DNA of 64,000 bases. Source: Gymnodinialimonas phycosphaerae. Lineage in GTDB: Bacteria > Pseudomonadota > Alphaproteobacteria > Rhodobacterales > Rhodobacteraceae. Positions 35,512 to 44,372 of the stretch are shown in pieces (within the stretch, counting starts at the first letter, position 1; the number at the start of each line of letters is the position of its first letter). The notes under the pieces were generated by a model. It worked only from the letters and a program-made list of their open reading frames with translations, ran no database searches and was not told where the DNA came from. The stretch lies in contig NZ_JAIMBW010000001.1 of assembly GCF_019195455.1 (NCBI RefSeq), positions 3,314,001 to 3,378,000 of the forward strand. The letters are read 5' to 3'. The position numbers and the translations under genes are program-made.

Positions 35512-38415
35512 CGCGCCCGGCGTAGGCGGTGTGAGCAATCTTGGGTCGATCTCTGGACTAAGCCGGTCTCGGATCAGCGCCAGGGGGTGGGACCGTAACG
35601 TCAGGCGGAGAGAGATGTAATCCTCCACCACGTTCTCCCCCTCCGTCATTTGGGGCAAATGCACCGACGGCTCCATGATCCCCTCGCCGTCCAGATCCCC
35701 CCTGAACAGCGGCAGCTCTTTTTTTGGCGCCAGCGCGCGGGCGGCCCAAAGGGCATCGCGCCGCGCAATGCCGAGGGATGCGAAGGCATCCGCCTCGGCC
35801 AGGGTCGCCAGGATCGCCGCGTTCACCCCGGCCCTCCGCCAGACATCTTCCACGGACGTATACCCGTTGCCCCGCGCGGCGGTGAGCCAATCAGCCTCCT
35901 CCTCACGGATGCTCTTGATCTGTCGGAACCCGAGGCGAAGGACGAGGTCCCCTTTCTCCGTCCGTTCCATGATGTTGTCCCAGCCGGAGTGGTTGATACA
36001 GACTGGCCGCACTTCCACACCATGCTCGCGCGCGTCCCGCACGATCTGTGCGGGCGCGTAGAAGCCCATGGGCTGGGAGTTCAGCAGCGCGCAGGCGAAG
36101 ATGCCGGGGTGGTGGCGTTTGATCCAGCTCGAGGCATAGACCAGCAGGGCGAAAGAGGCGGCATGGGATTCGGGGAAGCCGTAGGCGCCAAATCCTTCGA
36201 TTTGGCTGAAGCAGCGCTGGGCGAAATCGTCGTCATAGCCGTTGTCGCGCATGCCACGCAGGAAGCGGGTGCGCATCTCGCTGACGTTCCCATGCTTTTT
36301 GAACGTCGCCAGCGCGCGACGCAGGCGATCGGCTTCCTCGGGCGAGAAGCCCGCGCCGGTAATGGCGATCTGCATCGCCTGTTCCTGGAACAGCGGCACG
36401 CCGAGGGTCTTGCCGAGGACGCGACCCAAGGCGTCGGAGGGAAAGCTGACCGCTTCCTCTCCGTTCCTGCGCCGGATGAATGGATGCACCATGTCGCCTT
36501 GTATCGGGCCGGGGCGGATGATGGCGACCTGGATCACCAGATCATAGAAGCAACGCGGCCGCATCCGGGGCAGGAAGTTCATCTGGGCGCGGCTTTCCAC
36601 CTGGAACACACCAAGACTGTCGGCGTTGCACAGCATGTCGTAGACCGCCGGGTCCTCGGGCGGCAGGGTGGCCAGCGTGTAGTTGGTCTGATGGTGGGTT
36701 TTCAACAAGTCGAACGCCTTGCGGATGCAGGTCAGCATCCCCAGTGCCAGCACATCGACCTTCAGGATCCCCAGCGCGTCAATATCGTCCTTGTCCCAAC
36801 AGATGACGGTGCGGTCATCCATGGAGGCGTTCTCGATCGGGACCAACTCATCCAGCCGCCCTTCGGTAATCACGAAGCCACCGACGTGTTGGCTGAGGTG
36901 GCGAGGGAATCCGATAATCTCTTCGATAAGCTTGATGGTCTTGGCGAGGCGCGGGCTTTTCGGATCAAGGCCAATCTCGCGCATCCGCTCCATCTCGGGG
37001 CCGGTCTTGGACCAACTGCCCCAGATCTGCGACGACAGGGCCGAGAGGATGTCTTCGCTCAATCCCATGGCGCGGCCCACCTCGCGCACCGCCCGTTTGC
37101 CCCGGTAGTGGATCACGGTCGCACAAAGACCCGCGCGGTGGCGGCCGTAGCGCTCGTAGATATGCTGGATCACCTCCTCGCGGCGCTCGTGCTCGAAATC
37201 GACGTCGATGTCCGGCGGCTCATTGCGGGCTTCGGACACGAACCGCTCGAACACCATGGTGCCGATCTCGGGCGACACGGAGGTGACGCCCAAGGCGTAA
37301 CAGGTGATGGAATTGGCCGCAGAGCCCCGTCCTTGGCATAGGATCCCACGGGAGCGGGCGAAAGCGACGATGTCGTTGACGGTCAGGAAATAGGGCTCGT
37401 AGCCCAGTTTGGCGATCAGGGTGAGTTCGTGGTTCAGCTGTCGTGTGGCGCGGTCCGGCACGCCTTGGGGATAGCGCCACCTCAGGCCCTCCAGCGCCAA
37501 GCGACGCAGGCGGTCGGCGGCGGTTTCATCCTCGGTGATTTCGGAAGGGTACTCATAGCGCAAGCTGGCGATGTCGAACTGGCAGCGCTCGGCGATTTCC
37601 GCGCTGCGCGCGACGGCCTCCTCGAGGCCTTTGAAGATGCGCTGCATCTCGGCCTCTCCTCGCAGCCGTTGCTCGGCATTGGCTTGGGCCGAGGTCCCGA
37701 GGTCTTCGACCTTGATGCCGGTGCGAATGCAGGTGAGCACATCCGTCAGGCGACGCCGGGAGCCGTGGTGCATGAGAGGGCGGGCAGAGGCCACGGTTTG
37801 CAGGTTCAGGGTGTCGGCAAGGCGGGTGTGGGCTTTGAGCCGAGCCGCGTCCTGGCCGTCGTAGTGAGGTTGCAGGCAGAGAAAAGGAGAGAGGGGCGTG
37901 AGGCGTTCGGCGGCCGTGAGCCATCCTTTCGTGAGGCGTTGCGGCGCGTGAAGAAGGAGTGTGAGGCCTTCGTGCCGGGCGAGCAGGTCGTCAAGATGGA
38001 GGGTGCAGGCACCTTTTTGGGCGCGCAGACGTCCGGTTGAAAGCAGGCGACAGAGCGTGGCCCACCCCGTGCGGTTCTGCGGTAGGGCGGTGATGTGAAG
38101 ACCCTCGGTGAAGACAAGCCGGGACGCGGGGAGGAGGCGCGGGACATGGTCGATATTTGCCCGTGGCGGGTCAGGAAGGTGGGCGGGTTTCGGAGGGCCG
38201 ATGGGATCACTGGCAGCGGCCTTTGCGTCCTCGATCTCGGCTTGGATCTTTTGCAGCTCGGACCAGGCGCGGACGATGCCGGCGACGGAGTTTTCATCGG
38301 CGATGGCGATGGCGTCGATGCCGAGAAGGGCCGCACGGCGCGCGTAGTCCTCGGGGTGGGAGCCGCCCGTGAGAAAGGTGAAGTTGGTGGTGATGGAGAG
38401 CTCTGCGAATCCCAT
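35479..38415 (-). CDS. dnaE2: Error-prone DNA polymerase DnaE2 (ImuC), short C-terminus
   Basis: A C-family polymerase of 978 residues used in SOS mutagenesis. It has an N-terminal PHP domain (TGGSHPEDYARRAALLGIDA), a palm with catalytic aspartates in PPDIDVDFEHERR and LKVDVLALGML, fingers (LRRALATFKKHG) and helix-hairpin-helix parts (IEGFGAYGFPESHAASFA). Typical DnaE2 proteins continue about 95 residues beyond the LRSHPLALIRDRL segment into an OB fold. Here the frame ends within 30 residues, with the last codons (AKSLSRDLQKP) read from the palindrome array. A LexA box sits just upstream. No imuA or imuB is adjacent. Confidence 0.95.
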   Translation of the reverse strand: MGFAELSITTNFTFLTGGSHPEDYARRAALLGIDAIAIADENSVAGIVRAWSELQKIQAEIEDAKAAASDPIGPPKPAHLPDPPRANIDHVPRLLPASRLVFTEGLHITALPQNRTGWATLCRLLSTGRLRAQKGACTLHLDDLLARHEGLTLLLHAPQRLTKGWLTAAERLTPLSPFLCLQPHYDGQDAARLKAHTRLADTLNLQTVASARPLMHHGSRRRLTDVLTCIRTGIKVEDLGTSAQANAEQRLRGEAEMQRIFKGLEEAVARSAEIAERCQFDIASLRYEYPSEITEDETAADRLRRLALEGLRWRYPQGVPDRATRQLNHELTLIAKLGYEPYFLTVNDIVAFARSRGILCQGRGSAANSITCYALGVTSVSPEIGTMVFERFVSEARNEPPDIDVDFEHERREEVIQHIYERYGRHRAGLCATVIHYRGKRAVREVGRAMGLSEDILSALSSQIWGSWSKTGPEMERMREIGLDPKSPRLAKTIKLIEEIIGFPRHLSQHVGGFVITEGRLDELVPIENASMDDRTVICWDKDDIDALGILKVDVLALGMLTCIRKAFDLLKTHHQTNYTLATLPPEDPAVYDMLCNADSLGVFQVESRAQMNFLPRMRPRCFYDLVIQVAIIRPGPIQGDMVHPFIRRRNGEEAVSFPSDALGRVLGKTLGVPLFQEQAMQIAITGAGFSPEEADRLRRALATFKKHGNVSEMRTRFLRGMRDNGYDDDFAQRCFSQIEGFGAYGFPESHAASFALLVYASSWIKRHHPGIFACALLNSQPMGFYAPAQIVRDAREHGVEVRPVCINHSGWDNIMERTEKGDLVLRLGFRQIKSIREEEADWLTAARGNGYTSVEDVWRRAGVNAAILATLAEADAFASLGIARRDALWAARALAPKKELPLFRGDLDGEGIMEPSVHLPQMTEGENVVEDYISLRLTLRSHPLALIRDRLSPEIDPRLLTPPTPGAKSLSRDLQKP

Positions 38416-38425
38416 GGGTGTATTT

Positions 38426-38440
38426 GTTCACACTTTGTTC
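38426..38440 (-). promoter_or_regulatory. LexA (SOS) box of dnaE2
   Basis: GTTC-ACACTTT-GTTC matches exactly the alphaproteobacterial LexA operator GTTC-N7-GTTC. It lies 11-25 bases before the dnaE2 start codon, where bound LexA would block expression until DNA damage. Confidence 0.9.
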
Positions 38441-38458
38441 CAATTTGGGAGTCGGGTT

Positions 38459-38544
38459 TTGAGGGATTTCGCCGCGCTTGCGCCGCGGCGACCAACCGGG
38501 GGCCAGCCCCCGGACCCCCGGAGTTTTTCTGGCAAGATGAAAGG
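38459..38544 (-). repeat. Intergenic repeat element, copy B (inverted relative to copy A)
   Basis: Read on the minus strand it carries the same blocks as copy A: CCTTTCATCTTGC, AGAAAAACTC, GGGGGTCCGGGGGCT followed by GCCCCCGG, a GC-rich hairpin (different in sequence from that of copy A) and AATCCCTCAA. It lies between the FrhB-type gene and dnaE2, upstream of the LexA box, and could terminate the upstream transcript. Confidence 0.85.
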
Positions 38545-38559
38545 AGGAGCGTTTCACGA

Positions 38560-38581
38560 ATTGATATACCATTGATATACC
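38560..38581. repeat. Perfect 11-bp tandem repeat
   Basis: ATTGATATACC occurs twice head to tail in the short gap after the FrhB-type gene. It is AT-rich in a GC-rich setting. It could be a binding site or chance slippage. Confidence 0.6.
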
Positions 38582-38590
38582 TGCGGCGGG

Positions 38591-39829
38591 TCAGTCAGGC
38601 GTTTTGCGTTCGTCTTGCGACGGCGTCAGGCCGTAGCGTTCGGCCACGTTCCAGACGTGATCGGGCACCATGTTCTTGATCCGCGCCGGATGGGTGCGAC
38701 GGAGGTGGAGGATGGTCTCGATCGCCTTCATCTCGACCCGGGCGCGGGCGAATTCCAGTCCACGGGGGCCGATGCGCGGTTGCAGGAAAGACACGAGGGG
38801 GCGCAGCCAATCGGGCATGGAGCGGAGGGGAAGGCCCCCGGCGGCGCGCTCGGTATTGGAGAGGAAGCCTTTGACGGCGCCCTCGCGTTTACCTTTGTCC
38901 GTCAGGGGGCTATAGGTGATCTTGGGGCGAAGCGCGGCAAGCATCTCGGCGCCGCGCGCATTGCGGGTGATGACCCATTGGTCGCCATCGCCGCCCATGT
39001 AACCCACCGTGATGTCGGCCAATCGGTTCGTGTAATCGACGCAGGTCTTGCAGGTGAGAGGGAAGAAATCCGGGCTGAGCTTGGAGATCGGCAGCTTCAG
39101 GAACGGCACCACCCGGGGGGCGCGGCCATCATCGAACCGGAGCTCGACCTTATAGTCGGCGCGGAATTCAAGGTAGCTGATCGATTGCGGCGCATCGTCC
39201 AACAAGCTGAGAAAATGGTGAAAATTCTCGGTCGTCGTGTTGTCGGAGCAGGGCGTGCCGATGACATACAAACGCTCCAGTCCAAGGTCCTGTTCGATCT
39301 GGCGCAGCGCGTAGACCTGACAGGGAATGCCGATGATGGCGATGCGCTTGTGGCCCGCTTCCATGGCGGGTTCCAGCGCGGCCAACGTTGGCGCATAGCC
39401 CATGCGCATGCCGCGACATTGGGCCATGTCTTCGGCGTTGGTGACGATGACGGGCAGGGGTTTCCAGCGGTCGGATGGATCCGGGGCCACGGCGAGGACG
39501 GCGGTAACAGCGCCCGACCGCAACAGGTCCGCGGCGAGTTCCGTGGTGATGCCGGTCCACTGCGCGCCGTCGGCCGGCACGGTCAGGCGCGCACGTTGCA
39601 TCGCGGTTGTGACGCCGAAGAAGGCCTCTTCCCCCAAGGCGGGATCAGCCATGCGGCCATGAACGCGGGTTTCGGAGGCGGGGTAATCCGGCGCGATGAA
39701 CTGGCAGGCCTTGCCACAGGCCTTGCCGTCGTCCATGCGGCTTATGCCGCAATCAGTACAGAGGCCGAGGCGCGGCGCACCAGACAGAGCGGGCGCATAA
39801 ACATCTGATTTTAAGTTATCTTTTGGCAT
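38591..39829 (-). CDS. FrhB-family (coenzyme F420 hydrogenase beta subunit-like) iron-sulfur flavoprotein
   Basis: A 412-residue protein with the FrhB/FdhB N- and C-terminal domains. Cysteines suited to iron-sulfur clusters occur at the N-terminus (GLCTDCGISRM, ACGKACQF) and in the middle (FPLTCKTCVDYTN); a conserved IGIPCQVYALRQIE stretch lies between. The family includes BciB-type 8-vinyl reductases and 7-hydroxymethyl-chlorophyll reductases, but also many non-photosynthetic members. No bacteriochlorophyll gene is in the window, so the substrate is open. ATG at 39829 chosen because the conserved region starts soon after it. Confidence 0.8.
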   Translation of the reverse strand: MPKDNLKSDVYAPALSGAPRLGLCTDCGISRMDDGKACGKACQFIAPDYPASETRVHGRMADPALGEEAFFGVTTAMQRARLTVPADGAQWTGITTELAADLLRSGAVTAVLAVAPDPSDRWKPLPVIVTNAEDMAQCRGMRMGYAPTLAALEPAMEAGHKRIAIIGIPCQVYALRQIEQDLGLERLYVIGTPCSDNTTTENFHHFLSLLDDAPQSISYLEFRADYKVELRFDDGRAPRVVPFLKLPISKLSPDFFPLTCKTCVDYTNRLADITVGYMGGDGDQWVITRNARGAEMLAALRPKITYSPLTDKGKREGAVKGFLSNTERAAGGLPLRSMPDWLRPLVSFLQPRIGPRGLEFARARVEMKAIETILHLRRTHPARIKNMVPDHVWNVAERYGLTPSQDERKTPD

Positions 39830-40059
39830 GGACGGCTTTCGGTTTGCCAAGGGATACTCAGGCGCGGAGGCTGAAATGTCAATCAAAGTTGACAGATTGG
39901 CGCTGGCCTTTGATGGGGGCTTCCCTATGACACGCAAGGTATCGCAAATGTCATTTTCCGCAGCCCCTCATGTCGGTTAAGAGTTGCCGTTCCCGTCTGA
40001 TGGGACATTTTAAGTTGAGATCCTTCACGCGAACAAGGTCGGAACGGGCAAAGCAACTC

Positions 40060-40788
40060 ATGGCGATCTCCAACAAGTCCACGGGCACAACAGTGACGCT
40101 GCCTGGCGTATCGGTTCAGTTCGTGGGCGTAGGGCTGGTGGGTTTCGGTATCACCGGCGGATTGGCGTGGGCGTTGATCGCGGACCTCCCTGCGGTGATG
40201 GCGGGTCTTGCCCTATATGCCGTTGCCATGGCGGTTGCCTTGGCCGGATTGGCCGCAAGTTTCCCCCACCGCGTCATCGGCCTGTGCAACGTCGCGACGA
40301 TCCTGCGGTTGACGTTGGTGTCCGTCCTTTGCGCCGCGCTGGTTGCGTCCCACCCGCCCGATTGGGCGATGTTTTGGGTGGCGCTCTTGGCATTCGCGCT
40401 GGATGGCGTTGACGGTTGGCTGGCGCGGCGCGAGGGGCGGGCCTCCGCCTTTGGGGCTCGCTTCGATATGGAGGTCGACTCGCTCCTGGCCCTGCTTCTC
40501 GCGCTTCTGGCGTGGCAAAGCGGGTCAGTCGGGGCCTACGTGATCATCCTTGGCTTGCCACGCTACATTTTCTGGGCCGCGCAAGTTCCCTTTCCTTGGC
40601 TGAATGGCGCATTGCCAGAGCGGTTCAGCCGCAAGGTCGTTTGCGTCGTGCAGATCGCCGCCCTGCTTCTGGCATTGCTTCCACCCGTCGCGCCCCTCCT
40701 TGCAAGCCTATGCGTGGGCCTTGCCGCCGTTGCGCTGGTCTGGTCGTTCTGGCTGGACGTGCGCGTGCTGCGGGAGGCACGGGTGTGA
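40060..40788 (+). CDS. CDP-alcohol phosphatidyltransferase family membrane enzyme
   Basis: A 242-residue integral membrane enzyme with about six helices. The CDP-alcohol phosphotransferase signature D-x2-D-G-x2-A-R-x8-G-x3-D-x3-D is complete, starting at Asp115 (DGVDGWLARREGRASAFGAR and on). It would transfer a phospho-alcohol from a CDP-linked donor to an acceptor in the membrane. The acceptor is not predictable, and the protein differs from housekeeping PgsA or PssA in length and N-terminal helices. The next gene starts inside its stop codon (GTGA). First gene of the eight-gene block. Confidence 0.9.
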   Translation: MAISNKSTGTTVTLPGVSVQFVGVGLVGFGITGGLAWALIADLPAVMAGLALYAVAMAVALAGLAASFPHRVIGLCNVATILRLTLVSVLCAALVASHPPDWAMFWVALLAFALDGVDGWLARREGRASAFGARFDMEVDSLLALLLALLAWQSGSVGAYVIILGLPRYIFWAAQVPFPWLNGALPERFSRKVVCVVQIAALLLALLPPVAPLLASLCVGLAAVALVWSFWLDVRVLREARV

Positions 40789-42395
40789 GGTTCATCGCGG
40801 CAGCGCTGATCCTGCACCTTGTGCTGATCCAACCCAACCATCCCGGCGCCATGACATGGGGCGCGCTTTGGCTGTTCCCGCTGGAGTTGCCCGCGATCCT
40901 TCTGGCCATGATCGCGCTGGGGGAGACGCGTTTGACGCGCTGGGTTCGCGCGGCCCTGATGCTTGTGCTGACCGTGATCGTCGTCCTCAAGACCGCTGAT
41001 TTCGTCAGCTTCAACGCGCTGTCCCGGGGCTTCAACCCGGTGGCCGACCTGCCGCTGATCGAGGCATTGATCCGGTTGCTGTCGGGCACGCTTGGACCCA
41101 TCCTGACCGGCTTGGTGCTGGTTGGCGGCGTCTTGGCGGCGGGCGTCTTGGCGGGGCTGATCTGGTGGGCGACGGGCGTGTGGTCCCGGGTCAAGCTGCG
41201 CACCCTGGGCATGGGCGTTGCAGCGGTTGCAGCAGTTCTTGCCACCGGGCTTGTGATCGGAGAGGTCGGCCAGACCATGGGCCGCTGGACTCTGCCCCTG
41301 ACACCACCGGGCACCGCCTTCACGGCCCGTGTCGGGGTCGAGCGGGTGGACCTGGCGCGCCGCACGTTGGCCGAGCTTCGCACCTTCCGCGAGGACGTGT
41401 CCAATGACCCGTTCACCGATGCAGAGGGGCTGTTCACTGCCGTCGACCGCGACGTTCTGATCATCTTCGTCGAAAGCTATGGGCGCACCAGCCATGACAC
41501 GCCCTACTACGCGGAACTGCACCGCGAGACACTGGCCGCCTACGGCACCCGCCTGCGGGACCTTGGCCTTGGTGTTCAGTCCGGGTTCCTCGGCTCGCCG
41601 ACCCATGGTGGACAAAGCTGGTTGGCGCATTCGACGGTGTCCAACGGGATGTGGATCGATAACCAGGTGAGCTATCGGGCGGCCTTGGCCAGCGGCCGAG
41701 AGACACTGTTTCACCACGCCGCCAACGCGGGTCTGCGCACGGCGGCGGTGATGCCCCAGATCACGCTGGACTGGCCCGAGGCCGCGTTCATGGGGTTCGA
41801 AGAGATCGTGGCGTTCGAAGACATCGGCTATGCGGGCCTGCCCTTCAACTGGGTCACGATGCCCGATCAGTTCACGCTGTCCGCGATGGACCGTTTGCTG
41901 CGCAACGGCAGTGACCCCAGACATCTGTTCGCGCAGGTGGCGCTGATTTCGTCCCATGCGCCATGGGTGCCGGTGCCCCAGATCCTGCCGTGGGAGGACA
42001 TCGGCGACGGCACGGTGTTCAATGAGGTCGCGGCTTCCGGCGATACGCCCGAGGTCGTGTGGCGGGACCGCGAGAGGGTGCGTTTCCAGTATCGCCTCGC
42101 CGTGGATTACGCCCTGCAAGCGGTGTTCGAATACGCCATCCTCCACGCGGAAGACCCGCCGTTGATGGTGGTCATCGGCGACCATCAGGCAGCGTCATTT
42201 ATCGGTCTCGACGAACGCCGAGAGGTCCCCGTTCACGTGATCGGGCCGGAACATCTTGTCGCCGCCCTCAGCGAGATTGCGCCCGGTGGCGGTCTTTTGC
42301 CGGGGGAAGAGACACCCGTTGTGCCGATGGACGCGGTCCGTGATATCGTGATCCGAGCCTTTGCCGATGCGCCGCACCAAAGGGGGGCCGAGTGA
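40785..42395 (+). CDS. Sulfatase / lipoteichoic-acid-synthase-like membrane transferase
   Basis: A 536-residue protein with an N-terminal membrane domain of about five helices (to about residue 170) and a large periplasmic alkaline-phosphatase-superfamily domain. A metal-binding start (DVLIIFVESYG, near 223) and later GSPTHGGQSWLAHS and VVIGDHQAASF motifs resemble LtaS and phosphoethanolamine or phosphoglycerol transferases. It likely moves a phospho-alcohol headgroup onto a lipid or glycan outside the inner membrane. The GTG start overlaps the preceding stop. Its partner enzymes on either side are membrane proteins too. Confidence 0.85.
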   Translation: MRFIAAALILHLVLIQPNHPGAMTWGALWLFPLELPAILLAMIALGETRLTRWVRAALMLVLTVIVVLKTADFVSFNALSRGFNPVADLPLIEALIRLLSGTLGPILTGLVLVGGVLAAGVLAGLIWWATGVWSRVKLRTLGMGVAAVAAVLATGLVIGEVGQTMGRWTLPLTPPGTAFTARVGVERVDLARRTLAELRTFREDVSNDPFTDAEGLFTAVDRDVLIIFVESYGRTSHDTPYYAELHRETLAAYGTRLRDLGLGVQSGFLGSPTHGGQSWLAHSTVSNGMWIDNQVSYRAALASGRETLFHHAANAGLRTAAVMPQITLDWPEAAFMGFEEIVAFEDIGYAGLPFNWVTMPDQFTLSAMDRLLRNGSDPRHLFAQVALISSHAPWVPVPQILPWEDIGDGTVFNEVAASGDTPEVVWRDRERVRFQYRLAVDYALQAVFEYAILHAEDPPLMVVIGDHQAASFIGLDERREVPVHVIGPEHLVAALSEIAPGGGLLPGEETPVVPMDAVRDIVIRAFADAPHQRGAE

Positions 42396-43327
42396 CACGA
42401 CGCGTATTTCCCAACTGGCTGCTCCGAGCGGTGCAAGCCTTGGTGCTGGCGGTGATCGTCTGGCTACTCTGGCGCGCCGTCGACTGGCGCGCGGCGCTTG
42501 GCTTGCTGCAATCGGCGGATCCTCGGTGGCTTGTGGCAGCGGCGCTGGCGTTGACGGTGCAAACCGTCCTGTCGGCGCTGCGATGGCGGCTTACGGCGGC
42601 ACGGTTGGGGATCGTGATCCCGGTGCCTGAGGCGCTGCGGGAATACTACCTGAGCCAGGTGGTGAACCAGTCCTTGCCCGGCGGCGTCGTTGGTGACGCG
42701 AGCCGAGCAGTGCGGGCGCGGGCGCAGGCGGGGCTGATAGCCTCGGGCCAGGCCGTGGTGTTCGAACGGTTGGCCGGGCAGATGGGATTACTGGCGGTCC
42801 TGGCGTTTGGGTTGGTCCTGGCGTTGTTCGTCCCGACCGGGATGACATGGCCGCTATGGCTGATCGTGCCGGTGGCCCTTGGCGCCGCAACGCTGGTCAT
42901 CGTCGTGCTTGGTCTGTGGATGCAGGCCCCTGCCCCGACCGGCCTTGGGCAGTCGATCCAAAGCTTTCGTCACGCGGTTCTGGCGAGAGAGGTCTTGCCA
43001 CAACAAATGAGCCTGAGCTTTTGCACGGCGCTCTGCAATATCGCCGCCTTCGGCTTTTGCGGCATGGCCCTTGGCGTTGCGGTGCCGCCCCTTGCGGCCA
43101 TCTCTTTGGTTCCGTTGATCCTGATCGCCATGGTCTTGCCGCTTTCGATAAGTGGCTGGGGCCTGCGTGAGGGAGCGGCAACCGTCCTATTCCCCCTTGT
43201 CGGTGCCTCGATGAGTGAAGGACTGGCCGTCAGCGTCGCCTTCGGCCTCGTGTTTCTATCCACAGTCGTGCCCGGCCTCCTTCTGACATGGATGCGACCA
43301 AACGCACCTGTGTTTGGACGCAGGTGA
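42392..43327 (+). CDS. Flippase-like (lysylphosphatidylglycerol synthase TM region/YbhN) membrane protein
   Basis: A 311-residue protein with about eight membrane helices and the family signatures LSQVVNQSLPGGVVGDASRA and PLSISGWGLREGAA. It belongs to the UPF0104/YbhN group, related to the flippase half of MprF. Members are proposed to translocate lipids or lipid-linked sugars. The GTG start overlaps the previous stop as GTGA. It completes a three-gene lipid set; the ABC-transporter set follows 49 bases later. Confidence 0.88.
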   Translation: MTRRVFPNWLLRAVQALVLAVIVWLLWRAVDWRAALGLLQSADPRWLVAAALALTVQTVLSALRWRLTAARLGIVIPVPEALREYYLSQVVNQSLPGGVVGDASRAVRARAQAGLIASGQAVVFERLAGQMGLLAVLAFGLVLALFVPTGMTWPLWLIVPVALGAATLVIVVLGLWMQAPAPTGLGQSIQSFRHAVLAREVLPQQMSLSFCTALCNIAAFGFCGMALGVAVPPLAAISLVPLILIAMVLPLSISGWGLREGAATVLFPLVGASMSEGLAVSVAFGLVFLSTVVPGLLLTWMRPNAPVFGRR

Positions 43328-43376
43328 GCTAAATCGTTAACAACGCAGTCTAGATTTCGACGGAGTACCAATCCAG

Positions 43377-44369
43377 ATGACCCGATCCAGAAGCATTACC
43401 CGCCGCCACGCCCTTGCCAGCAGCGCCGCGGCGCTTGGCGCATTCAGCCTCGCGCCCCGAATGGCGCTTGCGCAGTCGCAGGTCGCCCTACAGCTGTCAT
43501 GGCTGCATTCAACGCAATTCGCGGGCAGCTATATCGCGTTGGATCGCGGCCTGTGGCGCGACGCCGGGCTTGAGGTGTCACTGCTGCCCGGCGGCCCGAA
43601 CGCGCCGGTGGAGCCTCCGGTCGTGGCAGGCACCGCTCTGGTGGGAATTTCGGCAGCGGACTACACCGCCGCCGCCGTGGCCGAGGGCGCGCCGTTCAAG
43701 ATCATCGGGGTGGCGATGCAGAACAATCCCTTCGCCATCACCTCGCTGACTGCGAACCCGGTGAATGTGCCCGCTGATCTGGAAGGCAAGCGCATCGGCA
43801 TGGCTTTGGCCAATACGCCCGTGTTGCGGGCGCTCTGCACTTTGAACGACGTGGATTTCGACGCGATCGAGGTGGTGCCGACCCAGTATTCTCCGCAGCC
43901 CCTGGTCGCCGGAGAGGTCGATTGCCTGCTCAGCTGGGAAACCGACCTGCCCGTCGCCCTGACCGTACAGGGGATCGATAACACCACGATGCTGCTGGCC
44001 GATCACGGCTATGCCGTCCACTCGCAGACCTATATCGCGACCGACGACAGCCTCGCCAACCGCAGGGCCGAGATCGTGGCGCTGATGGCGGGCGAAGTTG
44101 CCGGGTGGAATGCGTACCGCGCCGATACCGAGGCCGCCACGGACCTGACGCTAAGCATGTTCCCTGACGCAGGCCTCGACCGCGATACCCAGCTGTTGCA
44201 GGCAGAACGGCAAGTGCCGTTGATGTTCTCGGACCTCACCGACGCCAACGGCTTCGGCTGGTGGACCGATGAGACCGTTGCCGCGAATATCGAGACCTTG
44301 GCGCTTCTGGACCGCAACGTGACTGCGGACCTCTGGGACCGCTCGATCCTCGAAGAGGTTCACGGGTAA
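43377..44369 (+). CDS. NMT1/THI5-like ABC transporter substrate-binding protein
   Basis: A 330-residue periplasmic binding protein with a twin-arginine signal (SITRRHALASSAAALGAFSL). The NMT1 domain starts LQLSWLHSTQFAGSYIALDR and includes EGKRIGMALANTPVLRAL. This family binds thiamine-pyrimidine precursors, sulfonates, nitrate or similar small ligands; the ligand here is unknown. No TPP riboswitch is visible in the 49-base gap before it. Three bases separate it from the ATPase gene. Confidence 0.88.
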   Translation: MTRSRSITRRHALASSAAALGAFSLAPRMALAQSQVALQLSWLHSTQFAGSYIALDRGLWRDAGLEVSLLPGGPNAPVEPPVVAGTALVGISAADYTAAAVAEGAPFKIIGVAMQNNPFAITSLTANPVNVPADLEGKRIGMALANTPVLRALCTLNDVDFDAIEVVPTQYSPQPLVAGEVDCLLSWETDLPVALTVQGIDNTTMLLADHGYAVHSQTYIATDDSLANRRAEIVALMAGEVAGWNAYRADTEAATDLTLSMFPDAGLDRDTQLLQAERQVPLMFSDLTDANGFGWWTDETVAANIETLALLDRNVTADLWDRSILEEVHG

Positions 44370-44372
44370 GCG

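Noticed and set aside
35650..37341. Long plus-strand frame across dnaE2
   Set aside because: Antisense to well-conserved polymerase motifs; no own promoter or family signature.
43328..43376. Thiamine (TPP) riboswitch before the NMT1-type binding protein
   Set aside because: Only 49 bases are available and the TPP core elements (CTGAGA, ACCTGA) are absent.
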